Below, piece by piece: positions 1 through 7,190 of a stretch of 61,439 nucleotides of DNA. The position numbers and the translations under genes were made by a program. The number at the start of each line of letters is the position of its first letter. Positions within the stretch are counted from its first letter, which is position 1. The stretch covers positions 1 through 61,439 of the forward strand of contig CAADHD010000009.1 of NCBI GenBank assembly GCA_900696575.1. The letters are read 5' to 3'. Source of the stretch: an uncultured Bacteroidota bacterium. Lineage in GTDB: Bacteria > Bacteroidota > Bacteroidia > AKYH767-A > OLB10. Under the pieces are notes generated by a model. The model saw only the letters and a program-made list of their open reading frames with translations, searched no databases and was not told the DNA's origin.

Positions 1-69
1 GGAGGTCATGCCGACATAAAGGCGGCCGTCTTTATCACTTTTCAGGACATAGACGAAATGAGCAGACAT
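1..69 (-). CDS. GIY-YIG nuclease family protein (N-terminal part, runs off the window)
   Basis: Only the first 23 codons are present; the gene continues past base 1. The peptide begins MSAHFVYVLKSDKDG and continues RLYVGMTS. This is the start of the small GIY-YIG endonuclease superfamily (UPF0213 type), with the VYVL..LYVGMTS arrangement replacing the classical GIY..YIG. Members are usually 80-100 residues and are predicted single-domain DNA nucleases; the catalytic Arg and Glu would lie outside the window. The ATG at 69-67 sits only 6 nt after the 3' end of tRNA-Arg on the same strand. Any ribosome-binding site would therefore have to lie inside the tRNA gene, or the message begins at the processed tRNA end. 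The family call is fairly sure; function in the cell is unknown. Confidence 0.75.
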   Translation of the reverse strand, partial: MSAHFVYVLKSDKDGRLYVGMTS

Positions 70-75
70 GCGAAG

Positions 76-149
76 TGGTCCCTGAGGGATTCAAACCCCC
101 AACCTTCTGATCCGTAGTCAGATGCTCTATTCAGTTAAGCTAAGGGACC
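76..149 (-). tRNA. tRNA-Arg (anticodon ACG)
   Basis: The reverse strand from 149 to 76 folds as a 74-nt cloverleaf. The 7-bp acceptor stem GGTCCCT/AGGGACC is perfect, and the T-arm is GGGGG-TTTGAAT-CCCTC (four pairs plus a G.C/G.T end). The anticodon stem TCTGA/TCAGA encloses the loop CTACGGA, giving anticodon ACG, which is normally edited to ICG to read CGU/CGC/CGA. The discriminator base is A. CCA is not encoded, since ACTTCG follows. An incomplete copy of its 5' half lies immediately upstream, and a GIY-YIG gene begins 6 nt downstream on the same strand. Confidence 0.93.
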
Positions 150-174
150 AAAAAAAATTAAAAATGTCAAACAA

Positions 175-254
175 CCGTAGTCAAATGCTCCCTGCCTGCC
201 GGAACACAAGCCTGTGCTTGAGGCAGGCAGGTATTCAGTTAAGCTAAGGGACCA
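175..254 (-). pseudogene. Broken 5' half-copy of tRNA-Arg(ACG), split by a palindromic insert
   Basis: Bases 232-254 plus 175-190 repeat the 5' half of the tRNA at 76-149, covering acceptor strand, D-arm, 5' anticodon stem and the anticodon bases. The match is nearly exact, with one change (a for g) in the anticodon-stem region. Homology stops just after the anticodon, and the 3' half is missing. The copy is interrupted between the D-arm and the anticodon stem by 41 nt (191-231) that match nothing in the tRNA. It lies upstream of the intact tRNA in the transcription direction, so the pair looks like a duplication or an integration scar at a tRNA gene. It cannot make a functional tRNA. Confidence 0.85.
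191..231. repeat. 41-nt palindromic element inserted in the tRNA remnant
   Basis: The outer arms CCTGCCTGCC (191-200) and GGCAGGCAGG (222-231) are perfect 10-bp inverted repeats. Inside, CAAGC and GCTTG pair around a CTGT loop, so the whole element can form one long bulged hairpin. It sits exactly between the tRNA-derived blocks ending gctc and beginning tatt, which adjoin directly in the intact tRNA; no target duplication is visible. No second copy was noticed in this window. The structure resembles a REP/MITE-like element of unknown mobility. Confidence 0.8.
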
Positions 255-284
255 AAAAATGAGGCGCAAATGTATGTAAAGCGG

Positions 285-1259
285 TTAAGTTTTCTTGTCT
301 TTATCGCCTTTTGAAATGGATTCGCGCATTTGCGTATCAGCCTGAATGTTCTGCATGCGGTAATAATCCATAATGCCAAGATTTCCTGATTTGAATGAAT
401 CGGCAATTGCCAAAGGAATCTGTGCTTCTGCTTCAATTACCCGTGCGCGGGCTTCCTGCGCTTTGGCTTTCATTTCCTGTTCGAATGCAACAGCCATGGC
501 TCTTCGTTCCTCTGCTTTGGCCTGCGCAACTTTCAAATCGGCAGAAGCCTGCTCGGCCTGAAGTTTAGCGCCAATGTTTTCGCCAACATCAATATCGGCA
601 ATATCAATGGAAAGAATCTCGAAAGCCGTACCGGCATCCAATCCTTTCTGCAATACTACTTTTGAAATCTGATCAGGGTTTTCAAGTACAGATTTATGAT
701 CAAGTGCCGAACCGATGGTGGTAACAATACCTTCGCCAACGCGGGCAAGAATAGTTTCTTCACCTGCGCCACCAACTAATTGGCTGATATTGGTTCTTAC
801 CGTAACCCTTGCCCTTACAACCAACTGAATTCCGTTTTTACCAACTGCAGAAACCGGAGGAGTATCAATAACCCGAGGGTTTACCGAAAGCTGAACAGCA
901 TCGGCTACATCGCGGCCGGCAAGGTCAATGGCTGTAGCCATTTTAAAAGTCAGTGGTATGTTGGCTTTATCAGCGCTGATAAGTGCTGTGATAACATTGT
1001 TTACATGTCCGCCTGCCAGAAAATGTGTTTCTATTTCATTGGCAGTTACATTTAATCCGGCTTTGGTAGAAGTAATGAGAGCATTTACCACCACGCCAGG
1101 CGGAACTTTTCTCAAACGCATCAGGATAAGATTCATGATGCTGATGCGAACTCCTGAAAATACGGCTGTAATCCAAAGATTAACAGGAACAAAATAAAGG
1201 AACAGGAAAATAAAAATGATGATTCCTGCTGCGAAAAGAAAAATAATGGGAAGTGTCAT
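285..1259 (-). CDS. floA: Flotillin-like protein FloA
   Basis: This is a 324-residue protein of the FloA (UPF0365/YqfA) family, a bacterial flotillin-like scaffold associated with ordered membrane domains. The first ~30 residues form a hydrophobic hairpin or membrane segment. A band-7/SPFH-like domain follows (about residues 50-210, with [14 protein letters not shown] and a GGAGEE stretch). Next is an Ala/Glu-rich coiled coil (about 235-290; [20 protein letters not shown]) and a short charged tail ending GDKDKKT. Length and domain order match the family. It lies 51 bp downstream of nfeD on the same strand, the usual nfeD-floA pairing, and probably shares that gene's promoter. Confidence 0.93.
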   Translation of the reverse strand: MTLPIIFLFAAGIIIFIFLFLYFVPVNLWITAVFSGVRISIMNLILMRLRKVPPGVVVNALITSTKAGLNVTANEIETHFLAGGHVNNVITALISADKANIPLTFKMATAIDLAGRDVADAVQLSVNPRVIDTPPVSAVGKNGIQLVVRARVTVRTNISQLVGGAGEETILARVGEGIVTTIGSALDHKSVLENPDQISKVVLQKGLDAGTAFEILSIDIADIDVGENIGAKLQAEQASADLKVAQAKAEERRAMAVAFEQEMKAKAQEARARVIEAEAQIPLAIADSFKSGNLGIMDYYRMQNIQADTQMRESISKGDKDKKT

Positions 1260-1310
1260 GATAAATGGTTTAAAAAGGTTGTGGGTGTAAAGAAAAGGAT
1301 TCGTGATGAA

Positions 1311-1772
1311 TCAGACTGCTTCAACCAATACTTTGTTGGGAAGTACCCTGATAATTTTTACCTGAGTGTTTTCAGCAATCATTTCGCCTTTGGTCTGAGC
1401 TTCTATTCTGATATTGCCAACCATGATGGTTCCCATCGGGCGAAGGGCAGAAATTGTGATTCCATAATCGCCTTCGGCAACAGGAAGTTTATCAACCTCA
1501 TTGGTCTTGCCTTCTAATTTTGAATTTAACCCGAAACGCTGCCAGGATTTTGATCGGAGAAAGTAGATTACGGTTGCTGATGATATTACTGCTGATAAAA
1601 TTGCTGTAATATGCCCTGCCTCACTTCCATAATTGCTATAGGTTATCAAAACACCGGCAAGTATGAAAACACCACCGATAATTCCTGCAATCAGCCCGGG
1701 TAATACAAGTATTTCAAGTATGAGCAAAGCAATGCCGATAGCAATGAGAAGAATGATGGCAAGAATGGTCAT
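1311..1772 (-). CDS. NfeD-like membrane protein
   Basis: This 153-residue protein has two or three N-terminal hydrophobic helices (about residues 2-75, starting TILAIILLIAIGIALLILE). A soluble C-terminal domain of about 70 residues follows (GDYGITISALRPMGTIMVG), which is the NfeD OB-fold signature. It is the short NfeD form without the ClpP-like serine protease domain. NfeD proteins act with flotillins at membrane microdomains, and here floA follows directly. A TAnnTTTG promoter motif overlaps the stop codon of the upstream gene ribF, so nfeD-floA can be transcribed independently of ribF. Confidence 0.87.
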   Translation of the reverse strand: MTILAIILLIAIGIALLILEILVLPGLIAGIIGGVFILAGVLITYSNYGSEAGHITAILSAVISSATVIYFLRSKSWQRFGLNSKLEGKTNEVDKLPVAEGDYGITISALRPMGTIMVGNIRIEAQTKGEMIAENTQVKIIRVLPNKVLVEAV

Positions 1773-1788
1773 TAGTTAATTCTGAGGA

Positions 1789-1796
1789 CAAAGTTA
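1789..1796 (-). promoter_or_regulatory. Putative Bacteroidetes -7 promoter element for nfeD-floA
   Basis: On the minus strand this reads TAACTTTG, an exact match to TAnnTTTG, ending 16 nt before the nfeD ATG. It overlaps the TAA stop of ribF. No convincing TTTG -33 box is visible at the usual distance. Confidence 0.5.
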
Positions 1797-2747
1797 AGCG
1801 TTCACATTTCTGCGCCTTTTTATCAATTCTCTTGCGCTTACTTCATCGGCCTTCATCTGAGAAATAAGCTGTGCCTCGTTTTCAAATTTTATTTCATTTC
1901 TCAGTTTCTCAATCATCTCCACCTGCATCTTCATTCCGTAAATATCCCTGTCAAAATCAAGAATGTAAACTTCAATAGTAAGCGGATTATTCCCGAATGT
2001 CGGGTTATGACCGATGGAAAGCAGTGCCGGTAATTTATCATTCGAGCCTTCAAGCGTTACTTCAACAAAATAAATTCCGGATGCAGGTATAAGTTTATAA
2101 TTCTCTTCCAGTTTAAGATTAGCAGTAGGGAATCCTAATTTCTTACCTCGCGAATGGCCTTTTGCAATACTTCCTGTAAGCATGTACGGATAAGTAAGGA
2201 ATGTATTGGCCTGTTCAAGGTTTCCTTCAAGCAGTGCTTTTCTGATTTTGGTAGAGCTAACAGCAATGTCATCAACTTCCTGAGCCGGTATTTCTTCAAC
2301 CATAAAATCATAAACAGAAGCAAGTTCTTTTAATTCTTCCAGAGATCCCTGTCGGTTTCTTCCGAAATGATGATCATATCCGATAACCAGAACTTTTGTC
2401 CCGATTTTATTCACCAGATAATCCCTTACAAATTCGGTAGAAGTATTCCTAGAAAATTCTTTGGAGAAAGGATGAATAATCAAATGATCAATGCCGGCTT
2501 TTTCCAGCAGCATGATTTTTTCATCCAAAGTATTCAGCAATTGCAGACCGTGATCATCAGGATGCAATACCATGCGCGGATGAGGAAAAAAAGTAAGCAA
2601 TACGCTTTCGCTGTTTTCTTTGGAAGCAATCTCGGCAATACGTTTCAGTATTTTCTGATGACCAAGATGAACTCCGTCAAATGTACCGATGCTTACAATT
2701 ACGCCATTCAACTTTTTGAAATCGTCTATGCTCCTGTAAATCTTCAT
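1794..2747 (-). CDS. ribF: Bifunctional riboflavin kinase / FAD synthetase
   Basis: RibF phosphorylates riboflavin to FMN and adenylylates FMN to FAD. I start at the ATG giving MKIYRSIDD; an in-frame TTG four codons upstream is less likely. The N-terminal FAD-synthetase nucleotidyltransferase domain has the typical SIGTFDGVHLGHQ near residue 25. A later motif, VSSTKIRKALLEGN, matches the conserved SST.IR. The C-terminal riboflavin kinase domain begins around residue 180, with GHSRGKKLGFPTANL containing the conserved GxxxGFPTAN. At 317 residues, length is normal for the family. It is transcribed on its own toward nfeD, with its stop overlapping the nfeD promoter motif. Confidence 0.95.
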   Translation of the reverse strand: MKIYRSIDDFKKLNGVIVSIGTFDGVHLGHQKILKRIAEIASKENSESVLLTFFPHPRMVLHPDDHGLQLLNTLDEKIMLLEKAGIDHLIIHPFSKEFSRNTSTEFVRDYLVNKIGTKVLVIGYDHHFGRNRQGSLEELKELASVYDFMVEEIPAQEVDDIAVSSTKIRKALLEGNLEQANTFLTYPYMLTGSIAKGHSRGKKLGFPTANLKLEENYKLIPASGIYFVEVTLEGSNDKLPALLSIGHNPTFGNNPLTIEVYILDFDRDIYGMKMQVEMIEKLRNEIKFENEAQLISQMKADEVSARELIKRRRNVNA

Positions 2748-2819
2748 CACCAAAATCAAGGAGTGCGAAGGTATATATTGTTAAAAAGGGGGAAATCTTT
2801 AGGCTTACAGAAAAGTTCT

Positions 2820-2827
2820 TATGTTTG
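2820..2827 (+). promoter_or_regulatory. Putative -7 promoter element for the 2847 gene
   Basis: TATGTTTG matches TAnnTTTG exactly and lies 19 nt before the ATG at 2847, in the divergent region after ribF. A clear -33 TTTG is not seen. Confidence 0.5.
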
Positions 2828-2846
2828 ACCATCAAAATAAATCAGT

Positions 2847-3257
2847 ATGAAAAAAATCAAAATTCTTTTATGTTTCTTGACATTTTCCTTTGGTGCTGCT
2901 GAAGCACAGAAGGTGAATGAGAAGGTTCAGATTGAATCAAACGGTTCGTGGTATGATGGTAAGATTTTAAAGGTCAATGAGGCCGAAAAAAAGTATTTCA
3001 TCACCTATGATGGATGGAGCGAATCATGGAATGAATGGGTTGGCCCCGAGCGCATCCGCGGATTTGCACAGGCAGAACCTGAAGCGCCTGCAGCTCCTAA
3101 AAAATATAAGGTTGGCGACAGAGTGGAAGTAGAGTACGGAATGATTCCCGAACCGGCCACCGTAATCGAAGTGGGCGAAAACAAGTATCATATTCAGTAC
3201 GACAAAAAAGTGTTTGGCACCAAGTGGGTATCAGAAAAACAAATAAAAAAGCTTTAA
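2847..3257 (+). CDS. Secreted protein with two Tudor/chromo-barrel-like domains
   Basis: This is a 136-residue exported protein. A signal peptide covers residues 1-20 (MKKIKILLCFLTFSFGAAEA, then Q). Two similar small beta-barrel modules follow, each with the pattern of a polybasic-Tudor or Tudor-knot fold. The first is about 22-75, with SWYDGKILKVNEAEKKYFI and GWSESWNEWVGPERIR; the second is about 85-136, with YKVGDRVEVEYGM and YHIQYDKKVFGTKWV. They are joined by a Pro/Ala-rich linker. In eukaryotes such modules bind nucleic acid or methylated peptides. In a periplasmic or surface bacterial protein the ligand is unknown. It is followed 15 nt later by a zinc-ribbon gene on the same strand. Confidence 0.6.
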   Translation: MKKIKILLCFLTFSFGAAEAQKVNEKVQIESNGSWYDGKILKVNEAEKKYFITYDGWSESWNEWVGPERIRGFAQAEPEAPAAPKKYKVGDRVEVEYGMIPEPATVIEVGENKYHIQYDKKVFGTKWVSEKQIKKL

Positions 3258-3272
3258 CCTGTATCTCTGTTT

Positions 3273-3647
3273 ATGAAAAACGAGGTAAAAACGTGCCTCG
3301 AATGCGGTGAGCCGCTGAAAGGACGTGCCGATAAAAAATTCTGTGATGACCAGTGCCGGGCTGCTTACAATAATAAGTTGAACAGCGACTCGTATGCAGA
3401 GATGCGAAACATCAATAATGTACTTCGTAAAAACAGGCGCATTATGGAAGGGCTGGTCAATAAAGAAGGGAAAGCCTTTGTAAACAAAAACAAACTCATT
3501 GAATCGGGCTTCAGCTTTAAATACTTTACCCATACCCATCTTACTAAAAAAGGAACCACGTACAAAATTTGTTATGACTACGGATATTTGCCAGTAGATA
3601 ATGACATGGTCATGATTGTGAAGTGGGGTAAAGAAATGAACAACTAA
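3273..3647 (+). CDS. Small zinc-ribbon protein of unknown function
   Basis: The 124-residue cytoplasmic protein begins with a four-cysteine cluster near residues 9-30 (CLECGEPLKG..KKFCDDQC), in the C-x2-C...C-x3-C arrangement of a zinc ribbon or FCS-like finger. The rest is Asn/Lys-rich with a pattern of short helices (NNVLRKNRRIMEGLVNKEGK). The C-terminal part is compact (THLTKKGTTYKICYDYGY). Similar zinc-finger-plus-tail proteins are common in Bacteroidetes, but I know of no assigned role. It may be co-transcribed with the Tudor-like gene 15 nt upstream and lies 11 nt before the kelch gene. Nucleic-acid binding is possible but only inferred from the finger. Confidence 0.6.
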   Translation: MKNEVKTCLECGEPLKGRADKKFCDDQCRAAYNNKLNSDSYAEMRNINNVLRKNRRIMEGLVNKEGKAFVNKNKLIESGFSFKYFTHTHLTKKGTTYKICYDYGYLPVDNDMVMIVKWGKEMNN

Positions 3648-3658
3648 AAATTAAATGC

Positions 3659-4840
3659 ATGAAAACAATTTTAACTTTCTCTCTGGCAATTCTAACAATC
3701 GCAGCATCTTCTAATCAATGGACTCAAAAAGCTAATGTAGGCGGAGCCGGCCGTGCCGATGCTGCCGGATGCGCCATCGGGGGTAAAGGATACATCGGTA
3801 CCGGCTACATAACCGGATATACAAAAGACTGGTGGGAATATGATACGCTGACAAATGTCTGGACTCAAAAAGCAGACTTTACCGGCAGCCCCACTGTTGA
3901 ATCTATCTGCACCGCTATCAATGGTAAAGCCTATCTTCTTCCTTTTAACACCACTGATTTTTACTGTTACGACCCTGCGACTAATACATGGAGTTTACTT
4001 GCTGCTTTTCCGGGTTCACCACGTCAAGGCGCTATTGCTTTTAGTATGGATGGAAAAGGATACTTTGGTTTGGGGGCATCCGGCAATCTTTCCACAACTA
4101 TGGATGATTTATGGCAATACGATCCTTCCGGTAATAACTGGACGCAGATGGCAAGTTTACCTGCAGCATCGCGTATGCATGCCGCTGCTTTTGCCGTTGG
4201 TGCCAAAGGGTATGTCGGAACCGGATACAATGCCCCGGGCGGTAACCTCAGCGATTTCTGGGAATACGATGCCGTATTAAATTCATGGACCCAGCGCAGC
4301 AGTTTTCCCGGTGGTCCGCGTAATGAAGGAACGGCTTTTTCCATCGGAAGTTATGGATACATGGGTGGCGGATATGGTACCACTCCGCAATCGGCTTTCT
4401 GGAGATACAACCCTGCCAATGATACATGGATACCCATTGCTTCGCTTCCTCCGGGCGGAAGGGTGGAAACCGTTTGCTTTACCATAGGCAACAGCGGTTA
4501 TCTTGGTACAGGCTGGGATGGTGTGAATTTTAAAAATGATTTTTGGAAATACTCTCCTGACAGTGTGCTTTCGGGATTTGATTTGGCGGAATGGAATGCT
4601 GAGGCAGCCATTCATGTTTATCCTAATCCGGTTTCAAATTCACTGTATGTGGAACATACTTTTCATAAGGCTGCAATTTTTGTTTTTGATGCCGCAGGAA
4701 GAACGGTCATTCAGCAGAATTTATCGGATGATGTTCCTGTCAATACCTCATCATTGCCTGAAGGCTGGTACAACTTTCAATTGCTGCATGAAAAGGGCAG
4801 GGCCGTAGGAAAGTTTCTGAAAGCGGATAAGAGAGAATAA
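3659..4840 (+). CDS. Secreted kelch-repeat beta-propeller with T9SS sorting domain
   Basis: This 393-residue exported protein has a signal peptide at residues 1-17. Six kelch-type repeats of about 48 residues follow, each with a GY(I/V/F)GTG strand and a W-YD-(x)n-W-Q motif (for example KGYIGTGYITGYTKDWWEYD and YGYMGGGYGTTP), forming a galactose-oxidase-like propeller. From about residue 315 the protein changes to a type A T9SS C-terminal domain (VYPNPVSNSLYVEH, then FDAAGRTV, ending with LPEGWYNFQLLHEKGRAVGKF). It is therefore predicted to be exported through the SprA translocon and anchored to, or released from, the cell surface. No copper-oxidase residues are evident, so an enzymatic role is not claimed. 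Confidence 0.85.
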   Translation: MKTILTFSLAILTIAASSNQWTQKANVGGAGRADAAGCAIGGKGYIGTGYITGYTKDWWEYDTLTNVWTQKADFTGSPTVESICTAINGKAYLLPFNTTDFYCYDPATNTWSLLAAFPGSPRQGAIAFSMDGKGYFGLGASGNLSTTMDDLWQYDPSGNNWTQMASLPAASRMHAAAFAVGAKGYVGTGYNAPGGNLSDFWEYDAVLNSWTQRSSFPGGPRNEGTAFSIGSYGYMGGGYGTTPQSAFWRYNPANDTWIPIASLPPGGRVETVCFTIGNSGYLGTGWDGVNFKNDFWKYSPDSVLSGFDLAEWNAEAAIHVYPNPVSNSLYVEHTFHKAAIFVFDAAGRTVIQQNLSDDVPVNTSSLPEGWYNFQLLHEKGRAVGKFLKADKRE

Positions 4841-4862
4841 AACTAACCAATCCGTTTCTCGG

Positions 4863-5471
4863 TTATTCTTTACAAGCGCAGGAAGCGGAGAAATAAATTT
4901 TTGTATTGGGAAATAATGCCTGAATGGCATGTTGTTTTTCATCGCTCATCAGTATGCCTCTTAAATCAAGTTTGCGGAGCAACCGGCATTCGCGCATTTC
5001 CTCGGGGAACACATCAATTTCATTATCCCACATTTCTAACAATTCGAGGTAACGCAGGTTTCCTGTTTCTTTTGGCAAATGCGTAATTAGGTTTTTATGC
5101 AGTTTTAAAACGGATAGATGTTTAAGGTTGCCAATGGAAGCAGGTAGTGTTTTCAGATTGTTGTAGCCTAAATTTAATTCGGTGAGAGAAAGCAGCAACC
5201 CTATACTGTCATTCAATTCTGTAATTCTGTTTCGGCTCAGATCAAGCCATTGCAGGTTTTTAAACCGATACACTTCTGCAGGAATTTGTTTCAGTTTTTT
5301 TCCTCGAAGCGAAAGTCGGAAAACGGAATCAGGATTAACTGCCCGGGTAGCCTGAATGCTTTTGTAAAGCGGCATTCTGATGAGTTCTTCAGGCTCAAGA
5401 ATTTTTTGCGCTTTTGCTTCCGTAAAAAGCAGGCAACATATCAACAGCGAAATTCCCGATTTCATTTTCAA
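4863..5471 (-). CDS. Secreted leucine-rich-repeat protein
   Basis: This is a 202-residue protein with a signal peptide (about residues 1-21, ending AKAQ). Five to six leucine-rich repeats of 23 residues follow (LQWLDLSRNRITEL, LTELNLGYNNLKTLP, LSVLKLHKNLITHLP, LELLEMWDNEIDVFP, LRKLDLRG). This is the plant/SDS22-like LxxLxLxxNxLxxLP form. It has no lipobox and no obvious T9SS tail, so it is probably periplasmic; it ends with a Cys pair (CACKE). LRR arcs bind protein partners, and none is indicated by context. On the minus strand it lies just after the hut genes, 33 bp from ftcD, and may be read through from them. Confidence 0.8.
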   Translation of the reverse strand: MKMKSGISLLICCLLFTEAKAQKILEPEELIRMPLYKSIQATRAVNPDSVFRLSLRGKKLKQIPAEVYRFKNLQWLDLSRNRITELNDSIGLLLSLTELNLGYNNLKTLPASIGNLKHLSVLKLHKNLITHLPKETGNLRYLELLEMWDNEIDVFPEEMRECRLLRKLDLRGILMSDEKQHAIQALFPNTKIYFSASCACKE

Positions 5472-5504
5472 TACTGCAAAGATGAAATGCGCTGAGGCTT
5501 ATTT

Positions 5505-7190
5505 CTATGAAGCACTGATGGTTTTATTCACAACAGCCAGTATTTCTTGTTCGAGGCTGATGGCCTGATGTTCCATTTTTTCTGACTGATTCAGCACCTC
5601 GGCAATCTTCTTTTTATCATCATATCCTGCAGCATTGATTTTTACATTGAGGTGTGCGCCCATTACGGCTGTGCGTGCGCAAAGTGCGCCTACGCCTGCA
5701 TCGCTTACCGAATTGGGATTCCCTTTTTCAGCCATGGCTTTAATAATTTCCATGCTCTGCAGCGAAACTTCCATCACCTTAAGAGGAATCTGTATGGCAA
5801 ACCAGGTAGCTTCCTGAATGGCTTTTTTCCGTTCTGATTTTTCAGTGTCTGTTCCTTTTGGTAGTTTGAATGCATCCATGATGCGGTTAAAAGCACGCGT
5901 ATCTTCATCAACCAGATGCAGCAGTTGTTGTTTGAGTTGCTGCCCTTTTTCAGCCCAATCCGAAAATTCTTTCCAGCGGTTTTCCCATCCGGTTTTCGAA
6001 GCAGACAAGTTGGCAACCATCGTGGCTAATGAAATTCCCAAAGCACCGGTGTATGCCGAAATGCTTCCGCCTCCCGGAGCCGGTGATTCACCGGCTGTTT
6101 CATCGGCAAAATCAGCCAGTGTCATGTTCACCAATGGCGCTTTCTCATCAGCGGCAAGCAGGTATTCAATGATTCTTTTCTGCGGGTCGAATGGCGCAAG
6201 CTCATCCAGCCCCATGGATTTAATGGCAATATGAACCAACTCTTTTTCGCTTACTCCCGATGACAACCGCTGTTTGTTCAGAAAGTATTTTCCTGCTTCA
6301 AGCATGGCCGAAAGCGGAATCAAGCCCACCAGTTCGGAACCGGTAACACGGTAACCTCTTTCATAAGCGCTTTTAGTGCATTCTTCAAAAACAACATGCA
6401 GCGGTGTTTCCCTGAACCTGGTGATGTTGATGGAAACCTGAGCAATACCGTATTCTTCAATGTACCAGCCAATGGCTTTTACACCTTTCAGTTTTCCCGG
6501 TATGCGAAGGTCATTGCCCGATGGGTCTTTTAAATTTTTTCCTGTTACGGGGTCTTTCTTTATGCGGCCCGCTTCGCGGATATCAAAGGCAACAGAGTTA
6601 GCGCGTTTTACGGATTTGGTATTGAGATTAACATTGTACGCTATCAGAAAATCGCGCGCTCCGATTACTGTCGCTCCGTGTTTAGCAGGCAACTCAGCAG
6701 GGCCAAAATCAGGTTTCCATTCAGGCAATTTTATTTTTTTTAAAAAGCCTTCGTATTCACCTGCACGAATAACAGACAGGTTACTGCGCGATTTATCGGG
6801 TTGAGCCTCTTCATAGAGATAAACCGGAATCTTTAATTCCTTCCCGACACGCTCCGCTAATTTTTTCGACCAGGATACTGCTTCTTCCATCGTAATGTTG
6901 GCCACCGGAATAAACGGGCAAACATCGGTTGCGCCCATGCGCGGATGCTCGCCTTTATGTTTGCTCATGTCAATCAGTTCGGCTGCTTTACTTATTCCGC
7001 AAAAGGCAGCTTCGGTTACGGCAGCCGGTTCACCAACAAAGGTTACCACGGTTCGGTTGGTGGCTTTACCCGGATCTACATTCAGAAGGCGTACTCCTTC
7101 AACCGATTCAATGGCATCTGTAATCTGTTTGATGATGTTCATATCGCGGCCTTCGCTAAAGTTAGGCACGCATTCAATAAGCTGTTTCAT
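5505..7190 (-). CDS. ftcD: Glutamate formimidoyltransferase / formimidoyl-THF cyclodeaminase (bifunctional)
   Basis: This enzyme transfers the formimino group of N-formimidoyl-L-glutamate to tetrahydrofolate and then deaminates the product to 5,10-methenyl-THF. It is the full two-domain 561-residue form. The formiminotransferase N-domain starts LIECVPNFSEGRD and carries His82 in GEHPRMGATD, the same number as the catalytic His of the mammalian enzyme. The cyclodeaminase C-domain starts near residue 360 (LADFADETAGESPAPGGGS) and is mostly helical. The ATG overlaps the hutG stop by 4 nt (ATGA), so translation is probably coupled. It is the last gene of hutI-hutG-ftcD. Confidence 0.95.
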   Translation of the reverse strand: MKQLIECVPNFSEGRDMNIIKQITDAIESVEGVRLLNVDPGKATNRTVVTFVGEPAAVTEAAFCGISKAAELIDMSKHKGEHPRMGATDVCPFIPVANITMEEAVSWSKKLAERVGKELKIPVYLYEEAQPDKSRSNLSVIRAGEYEGFLKKIKLPEWKPDFGPAELPAKHGATVIGARDFLIAYNVNLNTKSVKRANSVAFDIREAGRIKKDPVTGKNLKDPSGNDLRIPGKLKGVKAIGWYIEEYGIAQVSINITRFRETPLHVVFEECTKSAYERGYRVTGSELVGLIPLSAMLEAGKYFLNKQRLSSGVSEKELVHIAIKSMGLDELAPFDPQKRIIEYLLAADEKAPLVNMTLADFADETAGESPAPGGGSISAYTGALGISLATMVANLSASKTGWENRWKEFSDWAEKGQQLKQQLLHLVDEDTRAFNRIMDAFKLPKGTDTEKSERKKAIQEATWFAIQIPLKVMEVSLQSMEIIKAMAEKGNPNSVSDAGVGALCARTAVMGAHLNVKINAAGYDDKKKIAEVLNQSEKMEHQAISLEQEILAVVNKTISAS

